A DNA stretch of 36,979 nt from JAIVGV01 sp035295985 (GTDB lineage: Bacteria > Acidobacteriota > Blastocatellia > Pyrinomonadales > Pyrinomonadaceae): assembly GCA_035295985.1 (NCBI GenBank), contig DATHBT010000070.1:1-36979 (forward strand), in the 5' to 3' direction. Under the pieces are notes generated by a model. The model searched no databases, was not told the origin of the DNA, and saw only the letters and a program-made list of their open reading frames with translations. The position numbers were made by a program, and so were the translations under genes. Numbering within the stretch: the stretch's first letter is position 1; the number at the start of each line of letters is the position of its first letter. This document shows positions 7,249 through 15,176 of the stretch, piece by piece.

Positions 7249-9018
7249 ATGAAACTGCTCACCCTCGCCTTTTCCATACTGCTCACACTCTGCGCGGCAA
7301 ACGCGCCCGCGCTGCCGCAGCAGACCAACATAACGGGTGCGACCCGCGAGACCGACGACCCGGATGCGCTTTTCAAGCAGGGCGTCGAGCACGAGAAGGC
7401 TGGGCGGCACGAAGAGGCGGCGCAGTTTCTCTGGCGGGCCGTCAAGCTGCGGCCGGGATTCGCCGAAGCGAGGGTGCGGCTAGGTGTGATCTACATGCAA
7501 CTAGGTCGTCCGCACCACGCGGCCGAAGAGTTCGCCGAGGCCGCGCGCCTCGAACCGCGGCAGCCCGCGCATCACTACAACCTGGGCACGGCCTACGCGG
7601 TTATGGGCGACGCGGAAAAGGCCGTCCCGGCCTTCCGCGAAGCCAGCCGACTCAGTCCAGACGTCTGGCAAGTGCGCAGCAGCCTCGGCCTTGCGCTATT
7701 GCAACTCGGCCGGCACGAGGAGGGCGTCAGCGAACTCTCCGAAGCGCAACGGCTCAACCCGGACAGCCCGCTAATCCACTTCAACCTCGGCCGCGCACAC
7801 TCGTCCGCCGGCCGTTTCGAGTTGGCGGTCGAATCTTTCCGGCAGACCGTCCGCCTCGATCCCGACTTTCAGCCTGCTTACAACCTTCTCGGCCACGCGC
7901 AGGGCAAGCTCGGCTTGTTCGGCGAGGCGGCCGAGTCTTATGAGCGGGCTCTCGCGCTCGACCCGAAGGACGCGTCCGCGCTCTTCGGACTCGCGCACGT
8001 CTATCTGAATACGGGGAAGAACGTGGAGGCGGCCGAGTCGTTCGGGCGCGTCGCGGAACTGGACCCCGGCTCGTGGCAGGCCCACTACAACCAGGGCTTC
8101 GCCCTAATACGGGCGTCCGAGTACGAGAAGGCAGTCGAGCCGCTCAAGCGCGCGGCGTCTCTGAACCCGAACGATCCGAACATCGCCGGCAAACTCGCGG
8201 CCGCCTACGGTCAACTGAAGCGGCACGCGGAAGAGATCGAGTGGTTGAAGCGTTGGATCAGAATCAGCCCGCGCGATCCGGAGGCACATACGCAACTAGG
8301 CAACAGCCACATGATCGCTGGCGAACTGGAAGAAGCTCAGGAGGCTTTGCAGGAGGCCCTGCGTCTCAAGCCCGATCACGCGCTCGCGCGCGAGCGGCTC
8401 GAAATCACCCGCCGCCGCATCGAGATGAAGCCGCAGCTCGAACCGCTCAGGCGGGCCGCCGCCGCGCGGCCCGGCGACGCCGCCGCACGCCAGCGCCTCG
8501 CCAATTACTACTACGCGATGGGACGTTTCGACGAGTCAGTCGCCCAGTACAAAGAGGTGGTGCGCCTGATGCCGAACTCCCACGAGGTGCACAACCTGCT
8601 CGCCATCACCTACAGCGAGGCGGGCAGGTTCGCGGAGGCCGCCGAATCCTACAAGCGCGCGGCGGAGCTCAAGCCGCACCATGTTCTGTTCTACAGTCTC
8701 GCGCGCTCATACCTGGCGCTCGGGAAAAAGGATGAGGCTGTAGCGGCACTCAAAGAGTCCCTGCGGCTCAAGCCCGAGTTCGTCCACTCACTCTACCAAC
8801 TGGGCTTGGTTTATACGGGGTCGGGCCGGCACGAGGAGGCGGCAAACTTTCTGCGGCAGGCAGTCCACCACGAGCCGACGCACGTTGACGCCAACCTCAA
8901 GCTCGGGCTGGCCTACCTTTACCTCGGCAACAAGACGGGCGCACTCCAGCAGTATCACCAACTCAAAACGCTCGATGCCACGGCCGCCGCACAACTCTAC
9001 GCCGCCATCTACAAGTAG
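7249..9018 (+). CDS. Secreted tetratricopeptide-repeat protein (about 16 TPRs)
   Basis: 589 residues. A Sec signal peptide occupies residues 1 to about 22 (hydrophobic core LLTLAFSILLTLCAA), so the protein is exported to the periplasm or cell surface. From about residue 42 to the end the whole sequence is a run of about 16 34-residue TPR units, each with the expected G/A/Y/P spacing, for example LGVIYMQLGR...AARLEPR and LAITYSEAGR...AAELKPH. One unit near residues 382-415 is degenerate (ERLEITRRRIEMKPQ), which may hinge two superhelical halves. There is no catalytic domain, so it is presumably a scaffold for protein complexes. It directly follows the receiver-like gene. The specific partner is unknown. 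Confidence 0.9.
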   Translation: MKLLTLAFSILLTLCAANAPALPQQTNITGATRETDDPDALFKQGVEHEKAGRHEEAAQFLWRAVKLRPGFAEARVRLGVIYMQLGRPHHAAEEFAEAARLEPRQPAHHYNLGTAYAVMGDAEKAVPAFREASRLSPDVWQVRSSLGLALLQLGRHEEGVSELSEAQRLNPDSPLIHFNLGRAHSSAGRFELAVESFRQTVRLDPDFQPAYNLLGHAQGKLGLFGEAAESYERALALDPKDASALFGLAHVYLNTGKNVEAAESFGRVAELDPGSWQAHYNQGFALIRASEYEKAVEPLKRAASLNPNDPNIAGKLAAAYGQLKRHAEEIEWLKRWIRISPRDPEAHTQLGNSHMIAGELEEAQEALQEALRLKPDHALARERLEITRRRIEMKPQLEPLRRAAAARPGDAAARQRLANYYYAMGRFDESVAQYKEVVRLMPNSHEVHNLLAITYSEAGRFAEAAESYKRAAELKPHHVLFYSLARSYLALGKKDEAVAALKESLRLKPEFVHSLYQLGLVYTGSGRHEEAANFLRQAVHHEPTHVDANLKLGLAYLYLGNKTGALQQYHQLKTLDATAAAQLYAAIYK

Positions 9019-9035
9019 AAAGGCCGTCAAGTGTA

Positions 9036-9093
9036 AACCGTGACGGGTGACAGGAAAGAGGGTCCGCTTTCTTTCCTGTCACCCGTCACGGTT
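9036..9093. repeat. Perfect 23-bp inverted repeat (GTGACGG family), likely bidirectional terminator
   Basis: Arms 9036-9058 and 9071-9093 are perfectly complementary over 23 bp with a 12-nt loop, between the convergent TPR and DAHP synthase genes. The arms are made of heptamer-phased units (CCGTGAC, GGGTGAC). A further copy of the unit (CACCTGT) follows on the right. Position and stability fit a shared transcription terminator, but there is no strong U-tract. Confidence 0.85.
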
Positions 9094-9108
9094 CACCTGT
9101 CACGTTTT

Positions 9109-10128
9109 TCATCCCACCGGCGCGGGCGCGATGACCTCGTGGATGGCCCGCACCTCGGCGACGAGCTGTTCGTACTGTCCGGGCGTTAGCGACTGCGCGC
9201 CGTCCGAGAGCGCGCGCTCGGGCTGATCGTGGACTTCGATCATCAGGCCGTCGGCCCCGACGGCGACGCCGGCGCGGGCGAGCGGCGCGACCATGTAGTT
9301 GTGGCCCGTGCCGTGCGAGGGATCGACGACGACGGGCAGGTGCGACAGGCGGCGGGCGGCGGGGACGGCCGCGAGGTCGAGCGTGTTGCGCGCGTGCTGC
9401 GCGAAGGTGCGGACGCCGCGCTCGCAGAGGATCACGTTGTAGTTGCCCTCGGCCATCACGTACTCGGCTGCGAGCAGCCACTCGTCGAGCGTGGCGGCCG
9501 GGCCGCGCTTGAGCAGGACGGGGAGCGGCGAGCGGCCGGCGCGCTTGAGCAGCGTGAAGTTCTGCATGTTGCGCGCGCCGACCTGCAGCACGTCGCCGTA
9601 ACGTTCGACCAGATCGACGCCGTGCTCGTCGAGCGCCTCGGTCACGATCTTCAGGCCGTAGGCGTCGCGCACGTCGGAGAGAATCTTCAAGCCCTCCTCG
9701 CCCAGCCCCTGAAACGCATAGGGGGAGGTGCGCGGCTTGAACGCGCCGCCGCGGAAGAAGCGCGCGCCGGAGCGGCGGACGGCCTCGGCCACGGCGAACG
9801 CCTGCGCGCGGCTCTCGACGGCGCAGGGGCCGGCGATGATCGCCAGCTCGTCGCCGCCTATGGTGGCGTCTCCGACGCGCACGATGGTCTTCTCCGGCCG
9901 CAGGTCGAGCGTGACCAGTTTGTAGGGTTTCGTCACGCGCACCACGTCGGCGACGCCCGACAGGTTCTCGAAGCGTGAGGGATCGACCGGGCCTGTGTTG
10001 CCGGTGACTGCGACGGCCGTGCGGTTCGCGCCCGGCAGCGGGTGGGCCTTGAGGCCGAGTTCCTTGACGACGCGCGCGACTTCCGCGATCTCGCGTTCGG
10101 CGGCGTCGGCTTTCATCACGATCAGCAT
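9109..10128 (-). CDS. aroF: 3-deoxy-7-phosphoheptulonate (DAHP) synthase, type I-beta with N-terminal regulatory domain
   Basis: Condenses phosphoenolpyruvate and erythrose 4-phosphate in the first step of the shikimate pathway. 339 residues, the length of the Thermotoga-type enzyme. Residues 1 to about 70 form the ferredoxin-like (ACT-like) domain that gives feedback inhibition by Tyr/Phe in this subgroup. The barrel follows with IIAGPCAVES, the substrate loop FRGGAFKPRTSPYAFQGLG, VGARNMQNF, VLLKRG, CERGVRTF and VVDPSHGTGH, which include the metal-binding Cys, His, Glu and Asp positions of the family. It lies 109 bp downstream of argS on the same strand. A hairpin and a TACACT -10-like box in that gap suggest its own promoter. 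The gene symbol reflects function, not subfamily naming. Confidence 0.95.
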   Translation of the reverse strand: MLIVMKADAAEREIAEVARVVKELGLKAHPLPGANRTAVAVTGNTGPVDPSRFENLSGVADVVRVTKPYKLVTLDLRPEKTIVRVGDATIGGDELAIIAGPCAVESRAQAFAVAEAVRRSGARFFRGGAFKPRTSPYAFQGLGEEGLKILSDVRDAYGLKIVTEALDEHGVDLVERYGDVLQVGARNMQNFTLLKRAGRSPLPVLLKRGPAATLDEWLLAAEYVMAEGNYNVILCERGVRTFAQHARNTLDLAAVPAARRLSHLPVVVDPSHGTGHNYMVAPLARAGVAVGADGLMIEVHDQPERALSDGAQSLTPGQYEQLVAEVRAIHEVIAPAPVG

Positions 10129-10237
10129 TCGTCAGTGACCCCTGAAACTGTCTGTCTGTCGGTGCGCCCGCCGCGCGGGGCGCAGGCGGGCACGCGCTAG
10201 TGTAGCAAAGAACGTGCCCCGGCGCGGGGAGCCGGGA

Positions 10238-12286
10238 TCACATCCTCGCCGGGACTTCGATGCCGAGGACTGAGAGCGCACTCGTTAGCTGTTTACGCAC
10301 CAAATCCGCGACAACTATGAGCGCGGCACGCCTCGTCGGGTCTTGCTCCTTGAGGATGCTGTTCTCTTTGTTGTTATAGAAAATGTTGAAAGCCTGCGCG
10401 AGGCCGAAAGTGTATTTGGCAAGATGCGAAGGCTCTTCAAGCTCCGCCGCCTGAGCGACGGCCTCATCCAGACGCGCGGCCGTGGTGACGAGCGACCAGA
10501 TTTTCGCGCCGTTCTCGCCCTCGAAAACGCGGCGCAGCCCGGCAACGCTCTCGCCCCCGACCGCCGCCGAGCGGACGACTTCGACCGCCCCGGCCGGCTC
10601 GCCCTCTTGCAACTTGCGAAAGATCGAGTTGGCGCGCACGGCCGCGTACTGGCAGTAGGGGCCGGTCTCGCCCTGCGTCGAAAGCGCCTCCTCGAAGTCG
10701 AAGGCGATCAGGGAATTCCGCGTCCACTTGAGCAGGTAGAAGCGGAGCGCGCCGACGGCGAGCGTGTGCGCGGTCTCGCGCCTCTCGTCGCCGCCGAGTT
10801 CCGGGTGGCGCGACTCGACCTCGCGCGCGGCGTTGGCTTCAAGAGTGTTGATGAGATCGTCGGCCTTCACGCCGAGGCCCTTGCGCCCGCTCATCTCGAT
10901 GTGCGAACGCTGCCGATCCTCCGGCGACAGCTCCAGCCCTAATTCCTCGCTCGCCGCGGGCGACAGCGCCACCATCTCGTAAGCCAGGTGCACGCTCGCC
11001 TCGCGGCCGACTTCGGGCGCGACGGCCGCCGCGCCGCGCTGCACGATCTCCTGCGTGTAGGACTGACGCGAGTCGATGACGTTGTAAATCTTCCGCCCGC
11101 CGCCGAAGGGGGTGCGACTCTCGGCGGGCGCAGCTTCGGCGGCGTCGCTCGTCGTCACCCAGACGGTGTGGCCGTCCGGGTAAGTGCGAAACTGTTTGTA
11201 GTAAAAATCCGCGCCGAGCTTGCCGAGCTTCCAGAGCTGGTAGGCGATGTCCTTGCCGGCGTATGTGACCGTGCCGTTCGAGCGGACGATGATCTTGTCG
11301 GCGTCGTGCTCGTCCGTGCCCGCGTGCAGGTCGGTAGGCATCACCCAGCAGCCGGCGTTCCTGCCTTCGGTCTCGAAGCGGATCGTTCCCGTCTCCTTCA
11401 GACGCTCGAAGGCGCGCTGCCAGAAGCCGAGGTGCAAAATGTCAGACTCGCGGGGCAGGAGATCGTAGCGGACGCCGAGGCGGCCCATCGTGTCCAGGTG
11501 GCAGTTGACGATGCGCGTGGAGACGTAGTCGGCCAACTCGGCCGTCGCGTTTGCGCCCTCCTCGACGGCGTGCAGTGTGTCGGCGCGGAGTCTGAGCAGC
11601 TCGGGGTCTTCTTTCGCTTCGGCGTTGCCATGCCGGTAGAAGAGGCCGACGCGGGAATATAAGTCCCAGCAGTAATAATCGAAGGGGCGCTCCGGAGGCA
11701 GCGACTCGTCGAGGCGGCGCACGTCTTCGAGCGTCATCCGCTCGACGTGCATGAAGCCGACGACCACGTCGGCCACCTGCACGCCGGTGTTGTCGATATA
11801 GTTGTCAACCTCGACCTCGTTGCCGGCGGCGCGCAGTATGCGGACGAAGGTGTCGCCCAAGACGGCGTTGCGGACGTGGCCGATGTGCGCGGCCTTGTTC
11901 GGGTTGATGTTCGTGTGCTCGACGATGACCTTGCCGGCGAGGGCCGGGCGCTCGGAGCCTGAACCCGAGGAGAGCTGCGCCAGCAGGGCGGCGCGGTCGA
12001 AGAAGACGTTGAGGTAGCCGGGGCCTGCGACCTCGACGCGTGCGACGCCGGCCTCGGCTTCGAGCGCGGCCTTCAACTCTTCGGCTATGGCGCGCGGGTT
12101 CGTCTTCTGCCCCGTCGCCTGCTTGACGCGCTTCGCCAGCTCGAAGGCGACGGGGAAGGCGTAGTCGCCCAGATCGGTGCGCGGCGGAACTTCGGCCGCC
12201 ACCTGCTCCAACTCGACGCCGAACTTCTCGGCGGCCGTGCGGCGCACACTCTCGCGCAGAGACTCTTGCAGTTCCGTCAGCCTCAA
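10238..12286 (-). CDS. argS: Arginyl-tRNA synthetase
   Basis: Class I synthetase that charges tRNA-Arg with arginine. Order of domains: N-terminal Add1 domain (LTELQESLRESVRR onward), the HIGH motif in NPNKAAHIGHVRNAVLGD, the catalytic Rossmann fold, the KMSKS-equivalent MSGRKGLGVKADDL, and a C-terminal DALR anticodon-binding domain ending in VLGIEVPARM. I place the start at a TTG (12286) because the Add1 domain begins there and GAGGGCGAG lies just upstream; the frame is open to an ATG at 12442 but those 52 residues are Arg/Gly-rich and look like non-coding DNA. About 682 residues, longer than the usual 550-600, with extra sequence in the catalytic region (ADFYYKQFRTYPDG). It is divergent from the sirtuin gene. 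Confidence 0.95.
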   Translation of the reverse strand: MRLTELQESLRESVRRTAAEKFGVELEQVAAEVPPRTDLGDYAFPVAFELAKRVKQATGQKTNPRAIAEELKAALEAEAGVARVEVAGPGYLNVFFDRAALLAQLSSGSGSERPALAGKVIVEHTNINPNKAAHIGHVRNAVLGDTFVRILRAAGNEVEVDNYIDNTGVQVADVVVGFMHVERMTLEDVRRLDESLPPERPFDYYCWDLYSRVGLFYRHGNAEAKEDPELLRLRADTLHAVEEGANATAELADYVSTRIVNCHLDTMGRLGVRYDLLPRESDILHLGFWQRAFERLKETGTIRFETEGRNAGCWVMPTDLHAGTDEHDADKIIVRSNGTVTYAGKDIAYQLWKLGKLGADFYYKQFRTYPDGHTVWVTTSDAAEAAPAESRTPFGGGRKIYNVIDSRQSYTQEIVQRGAAAVAPEVGREASVHLAYEMVALSPAASEELGLELSPEDRQRSHIEMSGRKGLGVKADDLINTLEANAAREVESRHPELGGDERRETAHTLAVGALRFYLLKWTRNSLIAFDFEEALSTQGETGPYCQYAAVRANSIFRKLQEGEPAGAVEVVRSAAVGGESVAGLRRVFEGENGAKIWSLVTTAARLDEAVAQAAELEEPSHLAKYTFGLAQAFNIFYNNKENSILKEQDPTRRAALIVVADLVRKQLTSALSVLGIEVPARM

Positions 12287-12302
12287 ATCACTCGCCCTCG
12301 TC

Positions 12303-12330
12303 AGAATATGCGGCGTTCGACTGCCGTAAA
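12303..12330 (-). promoter_or_regulatory. Possible argS promoter
   Basis: On the minus strand TTTACG and TATTCT (12303-12308) are separated by 16 bp. Transcription would start close to the proposed TTG start codon at 12286, giving a very short leader. This is tentative: it would also mean that the longer argS frame is not translated. Confidence 0.3.
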
Positions 12331-12467
12331 AACTCCGCCGCCCGAAAAGTCGAGAGTATAGCTTAGCCCGCTCGCCGCCTGCTAACGCGCCCGACGCGGC
12401 CTGCTTTGCGCGCGCGCCGCGCTCTGATACCATCCCGTGCATTCAGCACCGCCGGCAACAAGAGCAT

Positions 12468-13217
12468 ATGACCGTCCGCACACAGTTGAACGTGATCGAA
12501 GAGGTGCGCGAACGACTCCGCGCCGCGCGCCGCGTCTTCGTGCTGACGGGCGCGGGCGTCTCGGCAGAGAGCGGCGTCCCCACTTTCCGCGGCGGCGGCG
12601 ACACGGCCGTCTGGAAGGGGATGCCGTTTTACGAAATCTCCTCGGCCGGCATGGTCGAGCGCGACCTGCCGGAAGTCTGGGCCTGGTTCGACTACCGCAT
12701 CGGCGTCATAAAAGATTTGAAGCCCAACCCGGCGCACGACACAATCGCGCGCTGGCAGGATCGTTTCGACGAGTTCACGCTCGCCACGCAGAACATCGAC
12801 GGCCTGCACGCGGCAGCCGGCTCTCACAAAGTTTTAGAGCTGCACGGTAACGTTTGGACGGCCCGCTGCCTGGGCTGCGGCGCGCGGGCCGACATTCGAC
12901 AACTCGATGCGGCCGAGCGCCCGCCCGTCTGCCGCGACTGCCGCACCCCGATGAGGCCCGACGTGGTGCTCTTCGGCGAGATGCTGCCCTACGGCGTCTT
13001 CGAGCTTGCGGCGCGGCGCGCGGGCGAGTCGGACGTGTGCCTGGTAGTCGGCACGTCGGCGCTGGTCTATCCGGCCGCGAGCCTGCCGGAGGTGGCAAAG
13101 CGTTGCGGCGCGTTCCTGGTCGAAGTGAACCCCGAACGGACGCCGCTGAGCGACCTGTGCGACGCCGCGATCGAAGGCCGCGCCGGAGAGGTGTTGCCCG
13201 AGCTCGACCCGCGATGA
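12468..13217 (+). CDS. cobB: Sirtuin (NAD-dependent protein deacylase)
   Basis: Removes acyl groups from lysines using NAD. 249 residues, all sirtuin motifs present: GAGVSAESGVPTFRG (28-42), TQNIDGLH (107-114), catalytic H126 in ELHG, a zinc site C134/C137 and C155/C158, and VGTSALVYPAA. The stretch VWAWFDYR (70-77) aligns without gaps to the region holding the Tyr-x-x-Arg pair of SIRT5/CobB desuccinylases, but here the pair is F74-x-x-R77. Arg is kept and Tyr is replaced by Phe, so acyl preference is uncertain. The stop overlaps the LarC start as ATGA, implying translational coupling. Only a weak purine-rich ribosome site precedes the ATG. Confidence 0.95.
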   Translation: MTVRTQLNVIEEVRERLRAARRVFVLTGAGVSAESGVPTFRGGGDTAVWKGMPFYEISSAGMVERDLPEVWAWFDYRIGVIKDLKPNPAHDTIARWQDRFDEFTLATQNIDGLHAAAGSHKVLELHGNVWTARCLGCGARADIRQLDAAERPPVCRDCRTPMRPDVVLFGEMLPYGVFELAARRAGESDVCLVVGTSALVYPAASLPEVAKRCGAFLVEVNPERTPLSDLCDAAIEGRAGEVLPELDPR

Positions 13218-14392
13218 AGACGCTCTACTTCGACTGCTTCGCCGGCGCGAGCGGCGACATGATCCTCGGCGCACTCGTCGGCGCAGGAGCCGAACCGCAC
13301 GCGCTAGTGGAGCAACTCGAACGGCTCGACGTGTCGAACTTCACGCTTCGGTTCACGACGGTGGATCGCTCCGGCATCAACGCGACGCGCGCCGAAGTGC
13401 AAACGGACGACGAGAATCATCACCGCCACCTCTCGACCATCCTCAAGATTATCGAACGCTCGCGGCTAAGCGACGGCGTCAAACAGCGCGCCGCGCGCAT
13501 CTTCACGCGGCTGGCCGAGGCGGAGGCGCGCGTCCACGGCATCGCGGTCGAAAAGGTTCACTTCCACGAGGTCGGCGCGATGGACGCCATCGTGGATGTC
13601 GTCGGCGCGTGTATAGGCTTCGAGCTTTTGGGCGTCGAGCGTTTCGTCTCGTCACCTTTGCACGTCGGCAGCGGGACGGTCGAGATGGCGCACGGCCGCT
13701 TCCCAGTGCCGCCGCCCGCTGTCGTCGAACTCCTGCGCGACGCGCCGACCTACGCGACAGACGTGCGGGGCGAGCTACTGACGCCGACCGGGGCGGCCAT
13801 CATCAGTACGCTCGCCGAAAGTTACGGGCCGATGCCCCCGATGCGCGCGCGGGCCACGGGCTACGGCGCGGGCGCGCGCGAGTACGAGCGTTTCCCGAAC
13901 GTGCTGCGCGTGATGCTGGGCGAGGCCGAAGGCGACGCGCAGAGCGAAAAGCTTTTAGTCGTCGAGACGAATCTGGACGACGTGTCGCCGCAGATCGTCG
14001 GCCACGTGATGGAACGGGCCTTCGCGCGTGGCGCGCTCGACTGCTGGTTCACGCCCGTCCAGATGAAGAAGAACCGGCCCGGCGTCCTCGTCTCCATCCT
14101 GTGCCGGCCGCGCGAGCGAGACTCCTTGACGCAACTGCTCTTCGACGAGACGACCACGCTCGGCATCCGCAGCTACGAGGTCGAGCGGCGCGCGCTCGCC
14201 CGCGAGATCGTCCGCGTCGAGACGCGCTTCGGCCCAGTCGCCGTCAAAATCGCGCGCCGCGATGGGCGCGTCACTAACGTCACGCCCGAATACGAAGACT
14301 GTCGGGCCGCCGCCCGGAGCCACGACGCGCCGCTCCGCGACGTTGAATCCGCCGCCCGCGCGGCGTACTTTGAAGAAGCTGTTAGCGATTAG
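13214..14392 (+). CDS. larC: LarC, nickel-inserting enzyme of nickel-pincer cofactor synthesis
   Basis: LarC is a CTP-dependent cyclometallase that inserts nickel into the pincer nucleotide used by lactate racemase and relatives. 392 residues from the ATG at 13214; the frame is open upstream but within the sirtuin gene. Family hallmarks are seen: YFDCFAGASGDMILGAL at the start, HFHEVGAMDAIVDVVG, GRFPVPPPAVVELL, LTPTGAAI, and the C-terminal part ETNLDDVSPQIVGHVMERA with FTPVQMKKNRPG. It is one continuous frame, unlike the programmed-frameshift larC of Lactobacillus. No larA, larB or larE is in the window. The last residues (AVSD) and the TAG stop lie inside a heptamer-repeat arm, so the C-terminus has been shaped by that element. 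Confidence 0.94.
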   Translation: MKTLYFDCFAGASGDMILGALVGAGAEPHALVEQLERLDVSNFTLRFTTVDRSGINATRAEVQTDDENHHRHLSTILKIIERSRLSDGVKQRAARIFTRLAEAEARVHGIAVEKVHFHEVGAMDAIVDVVGACIGFELLGVERFVSSPLHVGSGTVEMAHGRFPVPPPAVVELLRDAPTYATDVRGELLTPTGAAIISTLAESYGPMPPMRARATGYGAGAREYERFPNVLRVMLGEAEGDAQSEKLLVVETNLDDVSPQIVGHVMERAFARGALDCWFTPVQMKKNRPGVLVSILCRPRERDSLTQLLFDETTTLGIRSYEVERRALAREIVRVETRFGPVAVKIARRDGRVTNVTPEYEDCRAAARSHDAPLRDVESAARAAYFEEAVSD

Positions 14393-14477
14393 CTGTTAGC
14401 TGTTAGCCGGAAACACTCAGGTTGCGTATCGTTCTCGTGCCGGTCTTGGTTTTGCTAACAGCTAATCGCTAACAGCT
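14377..14477. repeat. Heptamer-array inverted repeat (GTTAGCT family) overlapping larC stop
   Basis: Perfect 24-bp arms at 14377-14400 and 14454-14477 enclose a 53-nt unique loop. The left arm continues with one more unit. The stop codon of larC (14390-14392) is inside the left arm, and the right arm with trailing units ends about 12 bp before the folE start codon. Confidence 0.93.
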
Positions 14478-14495
14478 AATAGCTGCTATCCACAC

Positions 14496-15122
14496 ATGAG
14501 CACCGGATTTTCGGCAACGGAGCCTGACGAGGGAAGGGCCGACGGGCGTCGGCCCGGCGTCGATCTGGCGAAGATCGCGGAGGGCGTGCGCCTGATCCTC
14601 GAAGGCATCGGCGAGGACACGGCGCGGGAGGGCTTGCGGCGCACGCCCGCGCGCGTCGCGGAGATGTACGCGGAGCTGACGGCCGGGATGCGCGAAGACC
14701 CGACCGAGCACGTCTCGCCGCTGCCGGGCGACAAGCACGACGAGATGGTGATCGTGCGCGACATACACGTCGCCTCTCTGTGCGAGCACCACCTCGCGCC
14801 GTTCGTCGGCCGCTGCCACATCGCTTACATCCCGAAGGGCGGGCGCATCCTCGGCCTCTCGAAGCTCGCGCGCCTCGCCGAGACCTTCGCCCGCAGGCTG
14901 CAAGTTCAGGAGCGGCTGACATCCGAGATCGCGGACACGCTCTTCGACGGGCTGAAGCCGGTCGGGGTCATGGTCGTCATCGAGGCTGAGCACACGTGCA
15001 TGAGCCTGCGCGGCGTGAAGAAGACGGGCGCGCTTACGATCACATCGGCCCTGCGCGGCGGCTTCCGCACCGACCCGCGCACCCGCGCCGAGGCGATGGC
15101 GCTCATCCGCGGGCGCGAATGA
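14496..15122 (+). CDS. folE: GTP cyclohydrolase I
   Basis: Converts GTP to 7,8-dihydroneopterin triphosphate for folate or other pterins (also queuosine). 208 residues. The zinc and active-site motifs are present: ASLCEHHLAPFVGRCHIAYIP, with the first Cys and His ligands, and EAEHTCMSLRGVKK with the second Cys. The conserved GLSKLARLAE segment follows. The N-terminal 20 residues are variable and polar. No Shine-Dalgarno sequence precedes the ATG; the repeat element runs almost to it. It is followed 54 bp later by the M28 peptidase gene. Confidence 0.96.
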   Translation: MSTGFSATEPDEGRADGRRPGVDLAKIAEGVRLILEGIGEDTAREGLRRTPARVAEMYAELTAGMREDPTEHVSPLPGDKHDEMVIVRDIHVASLCEHHLAPFVGRCHIAYIPKGGRILGLSKLARLAETFARRLQVQERLTSEIADTLFDGLKPVGVMVVIEAEHTCMSLRGVKKTGALTITSALRGGFRTDPRTRAEAMALIRGRE

Positions 15123-15176
15123 GGCAAGAAAAGGTGATTTTGTGGGGGCGGAGTCGCATCATTGAGGTGTGTGAAG

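Noticed and set aside
12287..12442. Extended N-terminus of ArgS from an ATG at 12442
   Set aside because: The extra 52 residues lie outside the family domain, are Arg/Gly-rich, and overlap the probable promoter region shared with the sirtuin gene.
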